Below, piece by piece: positions 52,376 to 61,294 of a stretch of DNA of 64,000 bases. Position 1 is the stretch's first letter. Each line of letters starts with the position of its first letter. Made by a program: the position numbers and the translations under genes. This stretch comes from CAWHXG01 sp963833235 (GTDB lineage Bacteria; Pseudomonadota; Alphaproteobacteria; Rhodobacterales; Rhodobacteraceae), in NCBI GenBank assembly GCA_963833235.1, contig CAWHXG010000004.1:124001-188000 (forward strand), given 5' to 3'. The notes beneath the pieces were generated by a model that saw only the letters and a program-made list of their open reading frames with translations, had not been told where the DNA came from and did not search any database.

Positions 52376-54985
52376 ATGGCCACTCGTGAGGGCACCCCGC
52401 TATCAGAGGCCGAGCTTCAGGAGCTTGTTCGATCCTCCGATGCCGGCTCGCGGGCGCCGGCGGGCGCCGTGGCGCTCTTCATGGCGATCGTGGCGGTCAC
52501 CTGGTCTGTCTATCAGGTTGTTCTCGCCTCGCCGGTAGCGCCCTGGGTCATGCCCGGCGACCTCATCAACAACTCCCGCCAGATCCACCTCGCCTTCGCC
52601 GTCTTCCTTGCGTTCCTCGCCTACCCGGCGCTGAAATCCAGCCCGCGCGACCGCATCCCGCCGCAGGACTGGGTGATGGCCACGGTCGCGGCCGCCATCG
52701 CGCTTTACGGCTACATCTTCTACGACAAGGTCGTCGCCAGCGGCGGGCTGGCGGACGACACCGACAAGTGGTTCGCGCTGCTCGGGCTGATCCTTCTGTT
52801 CGAGGCGGCGCGTCGCGCCCTTGGCCCGGCCATGGCGATCATTGCCACGATCTTTCTTGTCTACGTCTTCTTCGGATCCGCGCCCTGGATCCCGGATGTC
52901 ATCCGCTGGAACGGCGCGAGCCTGCAGAAGGCCATGAGCCATATGTGGATCACTTCCGAAGGCGTGTTCGGCATCGCGCTCGGGGTCTCCACCAAGTTCG
53001 TCTTCCTCTTCGTGCTCTTCGGCGCGCTTCTGGATAAGGCCGGCGCCGGCAACTACTTCATCAAGATGGCGTTCGGCGCGCTCGGCCACCTGCGCGGCGG
53101 GCCGGCCAAGGCCGCCGTGGTCGGGTCGGCCGCTACCGGGCTGATCTCCGGCTCGTCCATCGCCAACGTGGTCACAACCGGCACCTTCACCATCCCGCTG
53201 ATGAAGCGGGTCGGCTTCACGTCCGAGCAGGCCGGATCGGTCGAGGTCGCCTCGTCGGTCAACGGCCAGATCATGCCGCCGGTCATGGGGGCCGCCGCCT
53301 TCCTGATGGTGGAATACGTGGGCATCTCCTACGTCGAGGTCATCACCCACGCGTTCCTGCCGGCGCTTATCAGCTACATCGCGCTGGTCTACATCGTGCA
53401 TTTGGAAGCGGTGAAGCGGAACATGCCCACCATCGGCAACCGGGTCACCTCCATCGGCAAGACGGTGGGCGGCATGCTGGCCTTTTTCGCGGGTTTCGCG
53501 CTGCTGTGCTACGGCGTTCAGTATCCCATCGGCTGGATCACGGCGCTGGTGCCGGAAGGTGCCGGATGGGTGCTGGCGGTGCTGGTGCTGGTCGCCTACG
53601 TGGCGCTGCTCTGGCTCGCCGCCCAGGTCGACGATCTGGTGCCCGACGATCCCAATGCCCCGGTGGTCGAGCTGCCCGTGGTGGGAGAGATCTACAAGGC
53701 TGGGCTCTACTACCTGCTGCCGATCATCGTGCTCGTCTACTTCCTGATGATCGAGCAGAAATCGCCAGGCCTCTCGGCCTTCTGGGCCACGATGCTTCTC
53801 TTCGCGATCCTCCTCACCCAGCGACCGCTCAAGGCAGTGTTCCGCGGCGAGAACGACATGGCCAACACCGCCATGGCCGGCGTGATGGATCTTATCTCGG
53901 GCCTGATCGACGGCGCGCGCAACATGATCGGCATCGGCCTCGCCACCGCCACGGCCGGCGTCATCGTGGGCACCGTCACGCTCACCGGCATCGGGCAGGT
54001 GATGGCCGATCTGGTGGAGTTCGTCTCGGGCGGCAATCTGGTGCTGATGCTGATCTTCGTGGGCATCCTCTCGCTGATCCTCGGCATGGGCCTGCCGACC
54101 ACGGCCAACTACATCGTCGTCTCTTCGCTGATGGCGGGGGTCGTTGTGGAACTGGGCGCCAATTCCGGCCTGATCGTGCCGCTGATCGCCGTGCACCTCT
54201 TCGTCTTCTACTTCGGGATCATGGCGGACGTGACGCCACCCGTGGGCCTTGCCAGTTTCGCGGCCGCGGCCGTGTCGGGCGGCGACGCGATCAAGACTGG
54301 CTTCATTGCCTTCTTTTACAGCCTGCGCACCATCGCGCTGCCCTTCGTCTTCATCTTCAACACCGATCTGCTGCTGATCGACGTCACATGGTACGGCGGC
54401 ATCCTGGTGTTCATCATCGCCAGCATCGCCATCCTGATCTTCACGGCGGGCACGATGGGTTACTTCCTGACGAAGAACCGCATCTACGAGAGCGTGGCGC
54501 TGATACTGATAGCCTTCATCCTCTTCCGCCCGGACTTCGTGATGAACCGTATAATGCCGCCGTTCGAGCGGATCGCGCCGGCCAATCTGGAGCAGGCGAT
54601 GGGCGAGGCCGCCGTGGGGCAGGAGCTGCGCGTGGTCGTGAGCGGCCCGGACTTCATGACCGGCGCCCCTTCCGAGACGACGCTGGCGCTGCCGGTGGAA
54701 GGCGAGGGCACCGGGGCGGAGCGGCTGGCCGATCTGGGCATCGTGCTGATGCCCGACGGGGATGTCGTGGGCATGGAAGAGCCCTTCCCCGGCACGCCCT
54801 ATTTCGAGACGATGGGCAGCTTCGACTTCTACAACGACGCGCCGGTGCAGATCGTGCGGGCGCAGGCCGCCGCGGACCAGTTGCCGAAGGAGCTGATCTT
54901 CATCCCGGGGCTGTTGCTTCTGGGGGGCGTCGTGCTGCTGCAGCGGCGGCGGATGGAGCCCGAGGGCGCCGAGGTGCCGGCATGA
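52376..54985 (+). CDS. TRAP transporter fused 4TM/12TM permease with DUF3394 tail
   Basis: An 869-residue permease fusing the small (DctQ-like) and large (DctM-like) subunits. It has more than fifteen predicted helices, with SGLISGSSIANVVTTG-like SAATGLISGSSIANVVTTG, VNGQIMPPVMGAAAFLM and GMGLPTTANYIVVSSLMAG as DctM marks. The last ~170 residues (MPPFERIAPANLEQAMGEAA onward) are a DUF3394-type soluble domain closed by one helix. ATG 52376 is favoured by AGGAG six bases upstream; ATG 52373 is possible. It works with the TAXI receptor upstream and overlaps the universal stress protein gene by ATGA. Confidence 0.93.
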   Translation: MATREGTPLSEAELQELVRSSDAGSRAPAGAVALFMAIVAVTWSVYQVVLASPVAPWVMPGDLINNSRQIHLAFAVFLAFLAYPALKSSPRDRIPPQDWVMATVAAAIALYGYIFYDKVVASGGLADDTDKWFALLGLILLFEAARRALGPAMAIIATIFLVYVFFGSAPWIPDVIRWNGASLQKAMSHMWITSEGVFGIALGVSTKFVFLFVLFGALLDKAGAGNYFIKMAFGALGHLRGGPAKAAVVGSAATGLISGSSIANVVTTGTFTIPLMKRVGFTSEQAGSVEVASSVNGQIMPPVMGAAAFLMVEYVGISYVEVITHAFLPALISYIALVYIVHLEAVKRNMPTIGNRVTSIGKTVGGMLAFFAGFALLCYGVQYPIGWITALVPEGAGWVLAVLVLVAYVALLWLAAQVDDLVPDDPNAPVVELPVVGEIYKAGLYYLLPIIVLVYFLMIEQKSPGLSAFWATMLLFAILLTQRPLKAVFRGENDMANTAMAGVMDLISGLIDGARNMIGIGLATATAGVIVGTVTLTGIGQVMADLVEFVSGGNLVLMLIFVGILSLILGMGLPTTANYIVVSSLMAGVVVELGANSGLIVPLIAVHLFVFYFGIMADVTPPVGLASFAAAAVSGGDAIKTGFIAFFYSLRTIALPFVFIFNTDLLLIDVTWYGGILVFIIASIAILIFTAGTMGYFLTKNRIYESVALILIAFILFRPDFVMNRIMPPFERIAPANLEQAMGEAAVGQELRVVVSGPDFMTGAPSETTLALPVEGEGTGAERLADLGIVLMPDGDVVGMEEPFPGTPYFETMGSFDFYNDAPVQIVRAQAAADQLPKELIFIPGLLLLGGVVLLQRRRMEPEGAEVPA

Positions 54986-55413
54986 GCGGCATCGTCCTCT
55001 GCGCGGTCGATGTCAGCCAGCCCGAACCCGAGGCGGCGGTGCTGCAACGCGCCAGTCAGCTCGCGCAGCTCGACGACGCCCGGCTCGACGTCATCACCGT
55101 GGTGCCCGATTTCGGCAGCAGCCTCGTGGGCGGCTATTTCAGCCCCGATTTCCACGACCGCGCCGTCGCAGAAACGAGGAAACGGCTGACGGACTACACG
55201 GCGAGCGTCTTGGGCGCGGAGGCGCAACCCGAGATCAGGCACCTCGTGGTCACCGGCAGCGTCTACGAAGAGGTGCTGCGCATCGCGAAGGCGGATGAGG
55301 CGTCGCTGATTGTCATCGGCTCGCACCGCCCTGCCTTCCGGGACTACCTGCTTGGGCCGAATGCTGCCCGGGTCGTCCGCCACGCCCATTGCTCGGTCTT
55401 CGTCGTCCGCTGA
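54982..55413 (+). CDS. Universal stress protein (UspA family) of the TRAP operon
   Basis: A 143-residue single-domain Usp: IVLCAVDVSQPEPEAAVLQR at the N-terminus, LDVITVVPDF, then LIVIGSHRPAFRDYLLGPNA and VVRHAHCSVFVVR at the C-terminus. It overlaps the permease stop by ATGA, so it is co-translated. TRAP permeases of this class are often followed by an Usp, which may bind ATP and regulate transport. Whether this copy keeps ATP binding is not clear, since the Gly-rich phosphate loop is shortened. Confidence 0.9.
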   Translation: MSGIVLCAVDVSQPEPEAAVLQRASQLAQLDDARLDVITVVPDFGSSLVGGYFSPDFHDRAVAETRKRLTDYTASVLGAEAQPEIRHLVVTGSVYEEVLRIAKADEASLIVIGSHRPAFRDYLLGPNAARVVRHAHCSVFVVR

Positions 55414-55526
55414 CGGGTCGTCGAAGGGCTCCGGTTCTAGGCCCGATCTTCGGGCGGCCATCAAGTTCGGGAACCGTTGCGGCGCAGGGGGCGTTTCACA
55501 CCGTATGAGTGCGTGAGGCGCAACCG

Positions 55527-56693
55527 ATGCGCCCGCCGGACCCGACAAGCGAGGATGCCGGGTTGGCCATCAGAAACACCTTCTACTTCGTAGCGCTCAC
55601 GGTCCTGCTGGTCTGGATCCTCGTGATCGGCAAGACCGTCATACTTCCGATGCTGGTCGCGGTGCTTTTGGCCTACATCCTCGTGGGCGCGGCGAAGTCA
55701 TTGCGCCGTCTGCCGCTTCTGCGGTGGCTGCCGTCCTGGGCGCACCATGTCCTTGCCTTGCTGATCCTGGCAGCCGGACTATTGATGATCGGCGCCATCG
55801 TCGCCGCGAATGTCAGCGATCTGGTGGCACGGGCCCCTGAATTCCAGGAAAACATCAGCCTTCTGAGCGATCCGGTCACGATCTACTTCGGGCAGGATGG
55901 GCGCTACAGGCTCGACTTCCTCGAGATCCTCGCCCTCGACCGGATCGACGTTCCGGCCCTGTCGATCTTGTTGCTGACCAACGTCGCCAGCATCGGCGGC
56001 TTCACCGTGCTGATCATCACGTACGTCACCTTCCTGATGGCCGAACGTGCGCTGTTCCTGCGCAAGATCGCCCGCCTCATGCCGGATCGCGAGGAACGAA
56101 GTGCTGCGAGGGAGGTGTTCGTCCAGATCAACGAGCAGATCGTCGCGTATCTCTCGACCAAGACCCTGATCAACGGGGTTCTGGCGCTGATCTCCTATGC
56201 CATCCTGTGGCTGATCGGCGTGGAGAACGCGCTGTTCTGGGCGTTGCTGATCGGGCTTTTCAACTACATTCCCTATGTCGGGTCGTTCGCGGGGGTCGCG
56301 GTGGCGAGCCTCTATGCGATGGTGCAATTCGGCACCGCCAACCCGGTGCTGTTGACGCTCGGCGCGCTGACCGCGGCGCAGATGTATGTGGGCAACTTCC
56401 TTGAGCCGCGGCTGATGAGCCGGTCGCTGAACCTCAGCCCCTTCGTGGTTCTCGCCAGCCTCGTGGTCTGGGCGAGCATCTGGGGGTTGGCCGGGGCCAT
56501 CATCGGCGTGCCGATGACCTCGATCCTGATGATCGTGCTCGGCTCGTTCGAGAAGACCCGCTTTCTGCCGATCCTGCTTTCGCGCGACGGATCGCTCTTC
56601 GATCCGCGGGTGGACGAGCCGACCGAGAAGGTGACGCAGGCCCGGATGTCAGAAATTCACCCCGACCCCGGGGAGCTTCAGTTCCGCGACTAG
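55527..56693 (+). CDS. AI-2E (PerM)-family permease
   Basis: A 388-residue membrane protein with about eight helices. Family features are FYFVALTVLLVWILVIGKTV near the N-terminus, the VQINEQIVAYLSTKTLINGV segment, FNYIPYVGSFAGVAVASLYA and MYVGNFLEPRLMSRSLNLSP. The ATG at 55527 has a GAGG at 55515; a GTG at 55509 is an alternative. Its function is uncertain: members export small molecules or act as exchangers. The last 45 bases overlap the mipZ end antisense. Confidence 0.9.
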   Translation: MRPPDPTSEDAGLAIRNTFYFVALTVLLVWILVIGKTVILPMLVAVLLAYILVGAAKSLRRLPLLRWLPSWAHHVLALLILAAGLLMIGAIVAANVSDLVARAPEFQENISLLSDPVTIYFGQDGRYRLDFLEILALDRIDVPALSILLLTNVASIGGFTVLIITYVTFLMAERALFLRKIARLMPDREERSAAREVFVQINEQIVAYLSTKTLINGVLALISYAILWLIGVENALFWALLIGLFNYIPYVGSFAGVAVASLYAMVQFGTANPVLLTLGALTAAQMYVGNFLEPRLMSRSLNLSPFVVLASLVVWASIWGLAGAIIGVPMTSILMIVLGSFEKTRFLPILLSRDGSLFDPRVDEPTEKVTQARMSEIHPDPGELQFRD

Positions 56694-57458
56694 GTCGCGC
56701 ACCTCCTGCCGGGCGGCGATGTTCGACATGCTCATCGCTGTGATACCCACGTCGCGCAGATCCAGGAGGGTCAGCCCCCGCGGGAAGAGCTCACGGAAGA
56801 TCACCCGTTCGGCAAAGCCCGGCGCCACGCGAAAGCCGATCCGGCGCGAGAGCTCCGACAGCGCATCGCCGACCTTCTTCTTGTTGTGCATCTGCTGGCT
56901 GCCCATGCGGTTGCGCAGCACGATCCAGTCGATGGGGCGCAGCCCCGCCTTCGCGCGCAGCTGCCGGGCGTTCCACACCATCTCTGCATAGACGGAGGGG
57001 CCGGTGATCTGGCCGGTGTCGGGATCGTGCCGGGCCAGCAAATCGAAGTCGATGAAGCTGTCGTTGAGGGGCGTGATCAGCGTGTCGGCGAGGGAATGGG
57101 CCACCTGGCTGAGGCGGGTATGGCTGCCCGGGCAATCGATCAGGACGAAGTCGTGGCGCGCCTCCAGCTCCGTCACCGCCGCGTCGAGGCGCAGGTCGTA
57201 GACGTTGGCACCCTCCGGCACGTCGGCGGCCGCGATCTCGGGAAGGGGGATGTAATGGGGCGTGGGCAGCTTCAGCCCCTCGCGCCGGCAATGGGCCTGC
57301 CGGTTCTCGATGTAGCGTCCGAAGGAACGCTGCCGGAGGTCGAGGTCGAGCGCGCCCACCGAGTGGCCCATGCGCACCAGCGCGGTGGCCAGGTGCATCG
57401 TGGTCGTCGACTTCCCGGATCCGCCCTTTTCGTTCCCGACGACAACGATATGGGCCAT
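56649..57458 (-). CDS. mipZ: Division-plane positioning ATPase MipZ (ParA family)
   Basis: A 269-residue P-loop ATPase. The deviant Walker A is VVGNEKGGSGKSTTTMHLAT, the MipZ-characteristic LDLDLRQRSFGRYIENRQ follows, and DFVLIDCPGSHTRLSQVAHS is the Walker B region. In Alphaproteobacteria MipZ forms a gradient from the poles and blocks FtsZ polymerisation away from midcell. GGGAGG precedes the ATG. It lies apart from parAB, at the end of the ribosomal-protein cluster, 168 bases downstream of rpmE. Confidence 0.94.
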   Translation of the reverse strand: MAHIVVVGNEKGGSGKSTTTMHLATALVRMGHSVGALDLDLRQRSFGRYIENRQAHCRREGLKLPTPHYIPLPEIAAADVPEGANVYDLRLDAAVTELEARHDFVLIDCPGSHTRLSQVAHSLADTLITPLNDSFIDFDLLARHDPDTGQITGPSVYAEMVWNARQLRAKAGLRPIDWIVLRNRMGSQQMHNKKKVGDALSELSRRIGFRVAPGFAERVIFRELFPRGLTLLDLRDVGITAMSMSNIAARQEVRDLVAELKLPGVGVNF

Positions 57459-57572
57459 GCAACCTCCCGGAGAGTGTGGGCCAGTTCAGGTGCGCCCTAG
57501 AGACCTGCTTACCATATGTGGTGTCCCGGTTCGGGGGAAGCGGGGAATGCCCTCCGAGCCGGGCGGCCGATA

Positions 57573-57599
57573 CGAAAACGCCGCCCCGAAGGGCGGCGC
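57573..57599 (-). terminator. Intrinsic terminator after rpmE
   Basis: On the minus strand CGCCGCCC (57598-57591) pairs with GGGCGGCG (57586-57579) around a TTCG tetraloop, followed by TTTTCG. It lies 28 bases past the rpmE stop, and ends the rpsP-rimM-trmD-rplS-rpmE operon. Confidence 0.88.
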
Positions 57600-57625
57600 G
57601 TTGACCAATGCCGGGTGGCCGCTGC

Positions 57626-57847
57626 CTAGAAACCCAGGCCCTCGTACTTCTTCTTGAACTTCGAGACGCGGCCGCCGGTATCCATCAGCCGGCCCGAGCC
57701 GCCCGTCCAGGCAGGGTGCACGCTGGGGTCGATGTCGAGCGACAGGCTGTCGCCCTCCGACCCCCAGGTGGACCGCATCTTCAGCACGGTGCCGTCCGTC
57801 ATCTTGACGTCGATATCGTGATAGTCGGGGTGGATATCCTTTTTCAT
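57626..57847 (-). CDS. rpmE: 50S ribosomal protein L31, zinc-free type
   Basis: A 73-residue ribosomal protein. It begins MKKDIHPDYHDIDVKMTDG and ends DTGGRVSKFKKKYEGLGF. The Cys residues that bind zinc in other L31 forms are absent, as is usual in Alphaproteobacteria. It is the last gene of the cluster, 11 bases from rplS. Confidence 0.96.
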   Translation of the reverse strand: MKKDIHPDYHDIDVKMTDGTVLKMRSTWGSEGDSLSLDIDPSVHPAWTGGSGRLMDTGGRVSKFKKKYEGLGF

Positions 57848-57858
57848 CGCGCGCGCTC

Positions 57859-58293
57859 CTATGCCTTGGCCCGGGCTTTGCCCTTGGCCTTGCCCTTCGC
57901 CTTGGGGGCCGGCACCGGGGCACCGTCCTTCGCCTTGTAGTTGGTGACCTCGGCGATCCGCGCCGATTTCCCGCGCCGGTCGCGCAGGTAGTAAAGCTTG
58001 GCGCGACGCACGCGGCCGCGGCGGACCACGGCGATCTCTTCGATATTGGTGGAGTAGAGGGGGAACACGCGTTCCACACCCTCGCCGAAGGAGATCTTGC
58101 GCACCGTGAACGAGCCCGCGATGCCGGCACCGTTCTTGCGCGCGATGCAGACGCCCTCGTAGTTCTGCACGCGGGTGCGGGTGCCCTCGGTCACCTTGTA
58201 GCCGACGCGGATCGTGTCGCCGGCCTTGAAATCCGGGATGGTCTTGTCGAGTGCGGCGATCTGCTCCGCCTCGATCTGCGCGATCAGGTTCAT
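57859..58293 (-). CDS. rplS: 50S ribosomal protein L19
   Basis: A 144-residue protein of the 30S-50S interface. It shows MNLIAQIEAEQIAALDKTIP, FKAGDTIRVGYKVTEGTRTR, VQNYEGVCIARKNGAG and VRRAKLYYLRDRRGKSARI. A Lys/Ala-rich tail (KAKGKAKGKARAKA) extends the normal length by about 20 residues, as in other Rhodobacterales. Confidence 0.97.
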   Translation of the reverse strand: MNLIAQIEAEQIAALDKTIPDFKAGDTIRVGYKVTEGTRTRVQNYEGVCIARKNGAGIAGSFTVRKISFGEGVERVFPLYSTNIEEIAVVRRGRVRRAKLYYLRDRRGKSARIAEVTNYKAKDGAPVPAPKAKGKAKGKARAKA

Positions 58294-58342
58294 CGCCTTG
58301 GTCCTTGTTCAGCGCGGATGGGTTCCGCAACGTGGTGCCCCC

Positions 58343-59176
58343 TCAGAGCTCTGTATCTCCGCCCGGGTCCTTGCCGTGCGCTGCACGGTAAGCCCGCCAG
58401 AGGTCAGGGCGGCGTTCCTTGGTCAGCCTTTCGGCCATGTCCCTGCGCCAGCGGGCGATCATCGCATGATGCCCCGACAGGAGAATGTCGGGAACCGTAC
58501 GGCCCTTCCAGTCGACGGGTTTCGTGTACTGGGGATGCTCCAGCAGCCCGGCGGAAAAGGATTCTTCCTCGACGGACGCGTGATTCCCAAGCACGCGGGG
58601 TATAAGGCGGACGGTCGCGTCGATCAAGGCTTGTGCGGCGATCTCTCCGCCGGTCATGATGAAATCGCCCATCGAGACCTCGGCGATGTCGTGATGGTCG
58701 AGCACGCGCTGGTCGATGCCCTCGAAGCGGCCGCAGATGAGGGTGATGCCGTCGAGGGTCGACAGGTGCTGCGCCATGGCTTGCGTGAAAGGTGCGCCGC
58801 GGGGCGAGAGGGCCAGGATGGGCCAGGCCGCGCGGTCTGCCGGGGTGCCGCGCGCCGCACGGGCCAGGGCGGCGTCAAGAATGTCGGGGCGCAGCACCAT
58901 GCCGGGCCCGCCGCCCGCCGGCGTGTCATCGACGTTGCGGTGCCGGCCCTGGCCGAAGTCGCGCAAGGCGATCGGCTCCAGTCCCCAGAGCCCTTCCTGC
59001 AGGGCGCGGCCGGTGAGGGAGGCGCCGAGCGCGCCGGGAAAAAGCTCTGGGAACAGGGTGATGACCCTGGCCGTCCAGGCGCCGGGGCGGCTGCCCGGCG
59101 GGTCCATCAGATCGCGCGGAAGGGCGGAGGCGCTCAGGCTTTTGCGCCCGTGGGATCTGCCGCCTTGGTCAGCCAT
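58343..59176 (-). CDS. trmD: tRNA (guanine-37-N1)-methyltransferase
   Basis: A 277-residue SPOUT methyltransferase that makes m1G37 and prevents frameshifting. Hallmarks are VITLFPELFPGALGASLTGR, the DDTPAGGGPGMVLRPD loop, LICGRFEGIDQRV, ISMGDFIMTGGE-type EVSMGDFIMTGGEIAAQALI and the C-terminal GHHAMIARWRRD. It carries about 35 extra N-terminal residues (Gly/Ser/Arg-rich) from ATG 59176; a start further in is possible. It overlaps rimM by eight bases. Confidence 0.95.
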   Translation of the reverse strand: MADQGGRSHGRKSLSASALPRDLMDPPGSRPGAWTARVITLFPELFPGALGASLTGRALQEGLWGLEPIALRDFGQGRHRNVDDTPAGGGPGMVLRPDILDAALARAARGTPADRAAWPILALSPRGAPFTQAMAQHLSTLDGITLICGRFEGIDQRVLDHHDIAEVSMGDFIMTGGEIAAQALIDATVRLIPRVLGNHASVEEESFSAGLLEHPQYTKPVDWKGRTVPDILLSGHHAMIARWRRDMAERLTKERRPDLWRAYRAAHGKDPGGDTEL

Positions 59177-59681
59177 CGGGAAAGAGCCCCTCTGGAGGGT
59201 CGACGACCAGCCGGCCGGCGGAAAGATCGACCGTGGGGACGACGGCAAGGGTGAAGGGCAGCAGAACGGTATCCGGCCGGTCCGCCGCCTGCAGCTCCAG
59301 AAGGTCGGCGGCGCCGTGGCTATGGATGGCGGTGACCCGGCCCAGCGGCGCGCCTCCGGTATCCACCGCCAGTAGGCCGATCAGGTCGGCGTGGTAGTAT
59401 TCGTCGTCGGGCAGCCCCGGCAGGCGGGCGCGCGGAGCGAAGAGGCGCGTGCCCCGCAGCGCCTCCGCCGCCTCGCGGGTGGGCACGCCCCCCAGCCGGC
59501 CGCTCAGGCCGTTTTTCACCTGCCCCGTCAAACGGATAGTAAAGCTGCGCCCGCCGTCCTCGGTGGTCAGCGGGGCGTAGGCGGCGATGGCCTCGGGTTC
59601 CGCGCAGAAGCTTTTCAGCCGCACCTCGCCGCGCACGCCGAAGGCGCCGGCGATGGCGCCGACGCAGATGAGCGAGGTCAA
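59169..59681 (-). CDS. rimM: Ribosome maturation factor RimM, with probable TTG start
   Basis: A 170-residue 30S assembly factor. The RimM N-terminal domain reads TSLICVGAIAGAFGVRGEVR, and the PRC-barrel part has DEYYHADLIGLLAVDTGGAP and TVLLPFTLAVVPTVDLSAGR. No ATG or GTG precedes the domain at the right distance; TTG at 59681, with GAAGG upstream, is the best start. It follows rpsP by 40 bases and overlaps trmD. Confidence 0.9.
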   Translation of the reverse strand: MTSLICVGAIAGAFGVRGEVRLKSFCAEPEAIAAYAPLTTEDGGRSFTIRLTGQVKNGLSGRLGGVPTREAAEALRGTRLFAPRARLPGLPDDEYYHADLIGLLAVDTGGAPLGRVTAIHSHGAADLLELQAADRPDTVLLPFTLAVVPTVDLSAGRLVVDPPEGLFPDG

Positions 59682-59721
59682 CGGACCGGCCTTCGGTTCA
59701 CCGCGGGGAACTCTTGCGGCG

Positions 59722-60120
59722 TTACTCGGCCGGGGCCTCGGCTGGCGTTTCGGCGGGGGCTTCGGCCGGTGCCTCGACAGGGGTCGCGTCGCGGGCGGCG
59801 CGGGCTTCGGCGCGGTCGGTGGCCTTCTTGCCGGGGACGCCCTTCTTGAGGTTCGCGCGCTCTTTTTTCGGCACAATTCCAGCGGCTTCGAGCATGCGGC
59901 TGACGCGGTCGGTCGGCAGGGCGCCGGTGCCGAGCCAGTGCTGCACGCGCTCGACGTCCATGCGCACCCGGTCTTCGCTGTCCTTGGGAAGCAAGGGATT
60001 GTAAATACCCAGCTTTTCGATGTAGCGGCCGTCGCGCGGCATGCGGCTGTCGGCGGCGACGATGCGGTAGAACGGGCGCTTCTTGGAGCCGCCGCGCGAG
60101 AGGCGAAGTTTCATGGCCAT
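59722..60120 (-). CDS. rpsP: 30S ribosomal protein S16
   Basis: A 132-residue protein (130 if ATG 60114 is used). MKLRLSRGGSKKRPFYRIV, VAADSRMPRDGRYIEKLGIY and VQHWLGTGALPTDRV are diagnostic. The C-terminal extension is a degenerate Ala/Glu/Pro tract of EAPAE-type repeats beyond the conserved ~80 residues, as in many Rhodobacterales. It lies between chorismate mutase and rimM. Confidence 0.97.
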   Translation of the reverse strand: MAMKLRLSRGGSKKRPFYRIVAADSRMPRDGRYIEKLGIYNPLLPKDSEDRVRMDVERVQHWLGTGALPTDRVSRMLEAAGIVPKKERANLKKGVPGKKATDRAEARAARDATPVEAPAEAPAETPAEAPAE

Positions 60121-60177
60121 GGGTGTCGGGTCCTTTTTCTGTGGCAGGGGCGACGGGGTGACCTACCGCACCTCATG

Positions 60178-60468
60178 TCATTGAGATTGCTGGTGTTTCT
60201 TGTGGTGGCGGATGACTTCGTCGATGACGAAGCGGAGGAATTCGCGGGCGAAGTCCGGGTCGAGCTGGGCCTCGGCCGAGAGCCGCTCCAGCCGTTCGAT
60301 CTGGGCCGCCTCGCGGGACGGGTCGCTGGGGGGCAAGTCGTTGGCGGCCTTCAGCAATCCGACCGCCTGGGTGTGCTTGAACCGCTCCGCCAGGGTATAG
60401 ACGAGGATCGCGTCGAGCCGGTCGATGCTGTCGCGGTGGCCGGTCAAGAGGGTCGCGGGATCGGTCAT
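60178..60468 (-). CDS. Chorismate mutase (AroQ-type)
   Basis: A 96-residue all-helical enzyme converting chorismate to prephenate for Phe and Tyr synthesis. HRDSIDRLDAILVYTLAERF (residues 11-30) carries the conserved Arg and Asp of helix 1, KHTQAVGLLKA the central Lys, and REAAQIERLERLSAE the third helix. This monofunctional form next to rpsP is common in Rhodobacterales. The ATG at 60468 is the start; the longer open frame is not family-like. A 259-base gap to the GNAT gene holds no gene. Confidence 0.9.
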   Translation of the reverse strand: MTDPATLLTGHRDSIDRLDAILVYTLAERFKHTQAVGLLKAANDLPPSDPSREAAQIERLERLSAEAQLDPDFAREFLRFVIDEVIRHHKKHQQSQ

Positions 60469-60727
60469 GTCGAAGCCCCCGAAACGGCGGAATTCAGGTG
60501 TCGGCGTTGTGTCGGCTTTCGGTCGGCTTTGTGTCGGACCCCTGCGCGCGGTGCTGGCAGGGATCGGCAACGCCTGGAGCGGGCCGACGAGCGGGTCGCG
60601 CGGTCCCCGTGCGGTGCCCGAGAACCGGACACGCGGGGCGCCGGGGCGCTCGGGCGGCCCGGATCGCAGGGCGCGCCCTTGCGGCGGCTGGCGACCGGGG
60701 TCGTGGCGAGAGGCACGGCGACGGCCC

Positions 60728-61294
60728 TCACGGCGCAGCCCGGCCGGACAGGTCGTGCCGGTAGACCAGATCATCGGGATATTTAGGAGGCTTCGCGGCC
60801 TCGGGATCGTGGCGGGCACCGACGCGCTCGGCGACCGCGATGGAGGCGGCGTTCTGCGGGGCGATGTAGCTCACGGCCGTCCGAAATCCCAGCGTGTCGC
60901 GGGCGAACGGCAGGATCGCCTCGCGGAGCGCTTCGGCGACGTAGCCGCTTCCCTCGGCCTCGGACGACCAGAGCGACCAGCCAAGCTCGCGCTCTGGCCA
61001 GCCCTCGGGGAACCACGGGCCCACGGCGCCGATGCCGGGCGCGTCCTCCGCGGCCTCGCGCGGCACGATCACGAACGACCCCCAGCCGCGCAGCATCCAG
61101 TGCCCGGCGATATGGCCGAAGGCCCGCCAGGCATCGGCGCGCCCGAGCGGGCCGCCCATGTAGCGGGTGCGCTCGGTGGCGTAGAACGTGGCGAAGGCCT
61201 CGAAATCCCGTGCCGCGGGCAGGCGCAGGCGCAGGCGGGCCGTCGACAGCTCGAGCGGGGTGGCGAGGCCGAAGGAGGCGGGCGCGAGGCTCAT
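60728..61294 (-). CDS. GNAT-family N-acetyltransferase
   Basis: A 188-residue acetyltransferase of the RimJ/RimL-like group: TPLELSTARLRLRLPAARDF at the start, a WMLRGWGSFVIV segment, GWSLWSSEAEGSGYVAEALR (acetyl-CoA loop) and SIAVAERVGARHD. The target is unknown; ribosomal proteins or aminoglycoside-like substrates are possible. Its ATG overlaps the corrected ffh stop in an ATGA (61291-61294), which argues that the two genes are normally coupled. Confidence 0.9.
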   Translation of the reverse strand: MSLAPASFGLATPLELSTARLRLRLPAARDFEAFATFYATERTRYMGGPLGRADAWRAFGHIAGHWMLRGWGSFVIVPREAAEDAPGIGAVGPWFPEGWPERELGWSLWSSEAEGSGYVAEALREAILPFARDTLGFRTAVSYIAPQNAASIAVAERVGARHDPEAAKPPKYPDDLVYRHDLSGRAAP

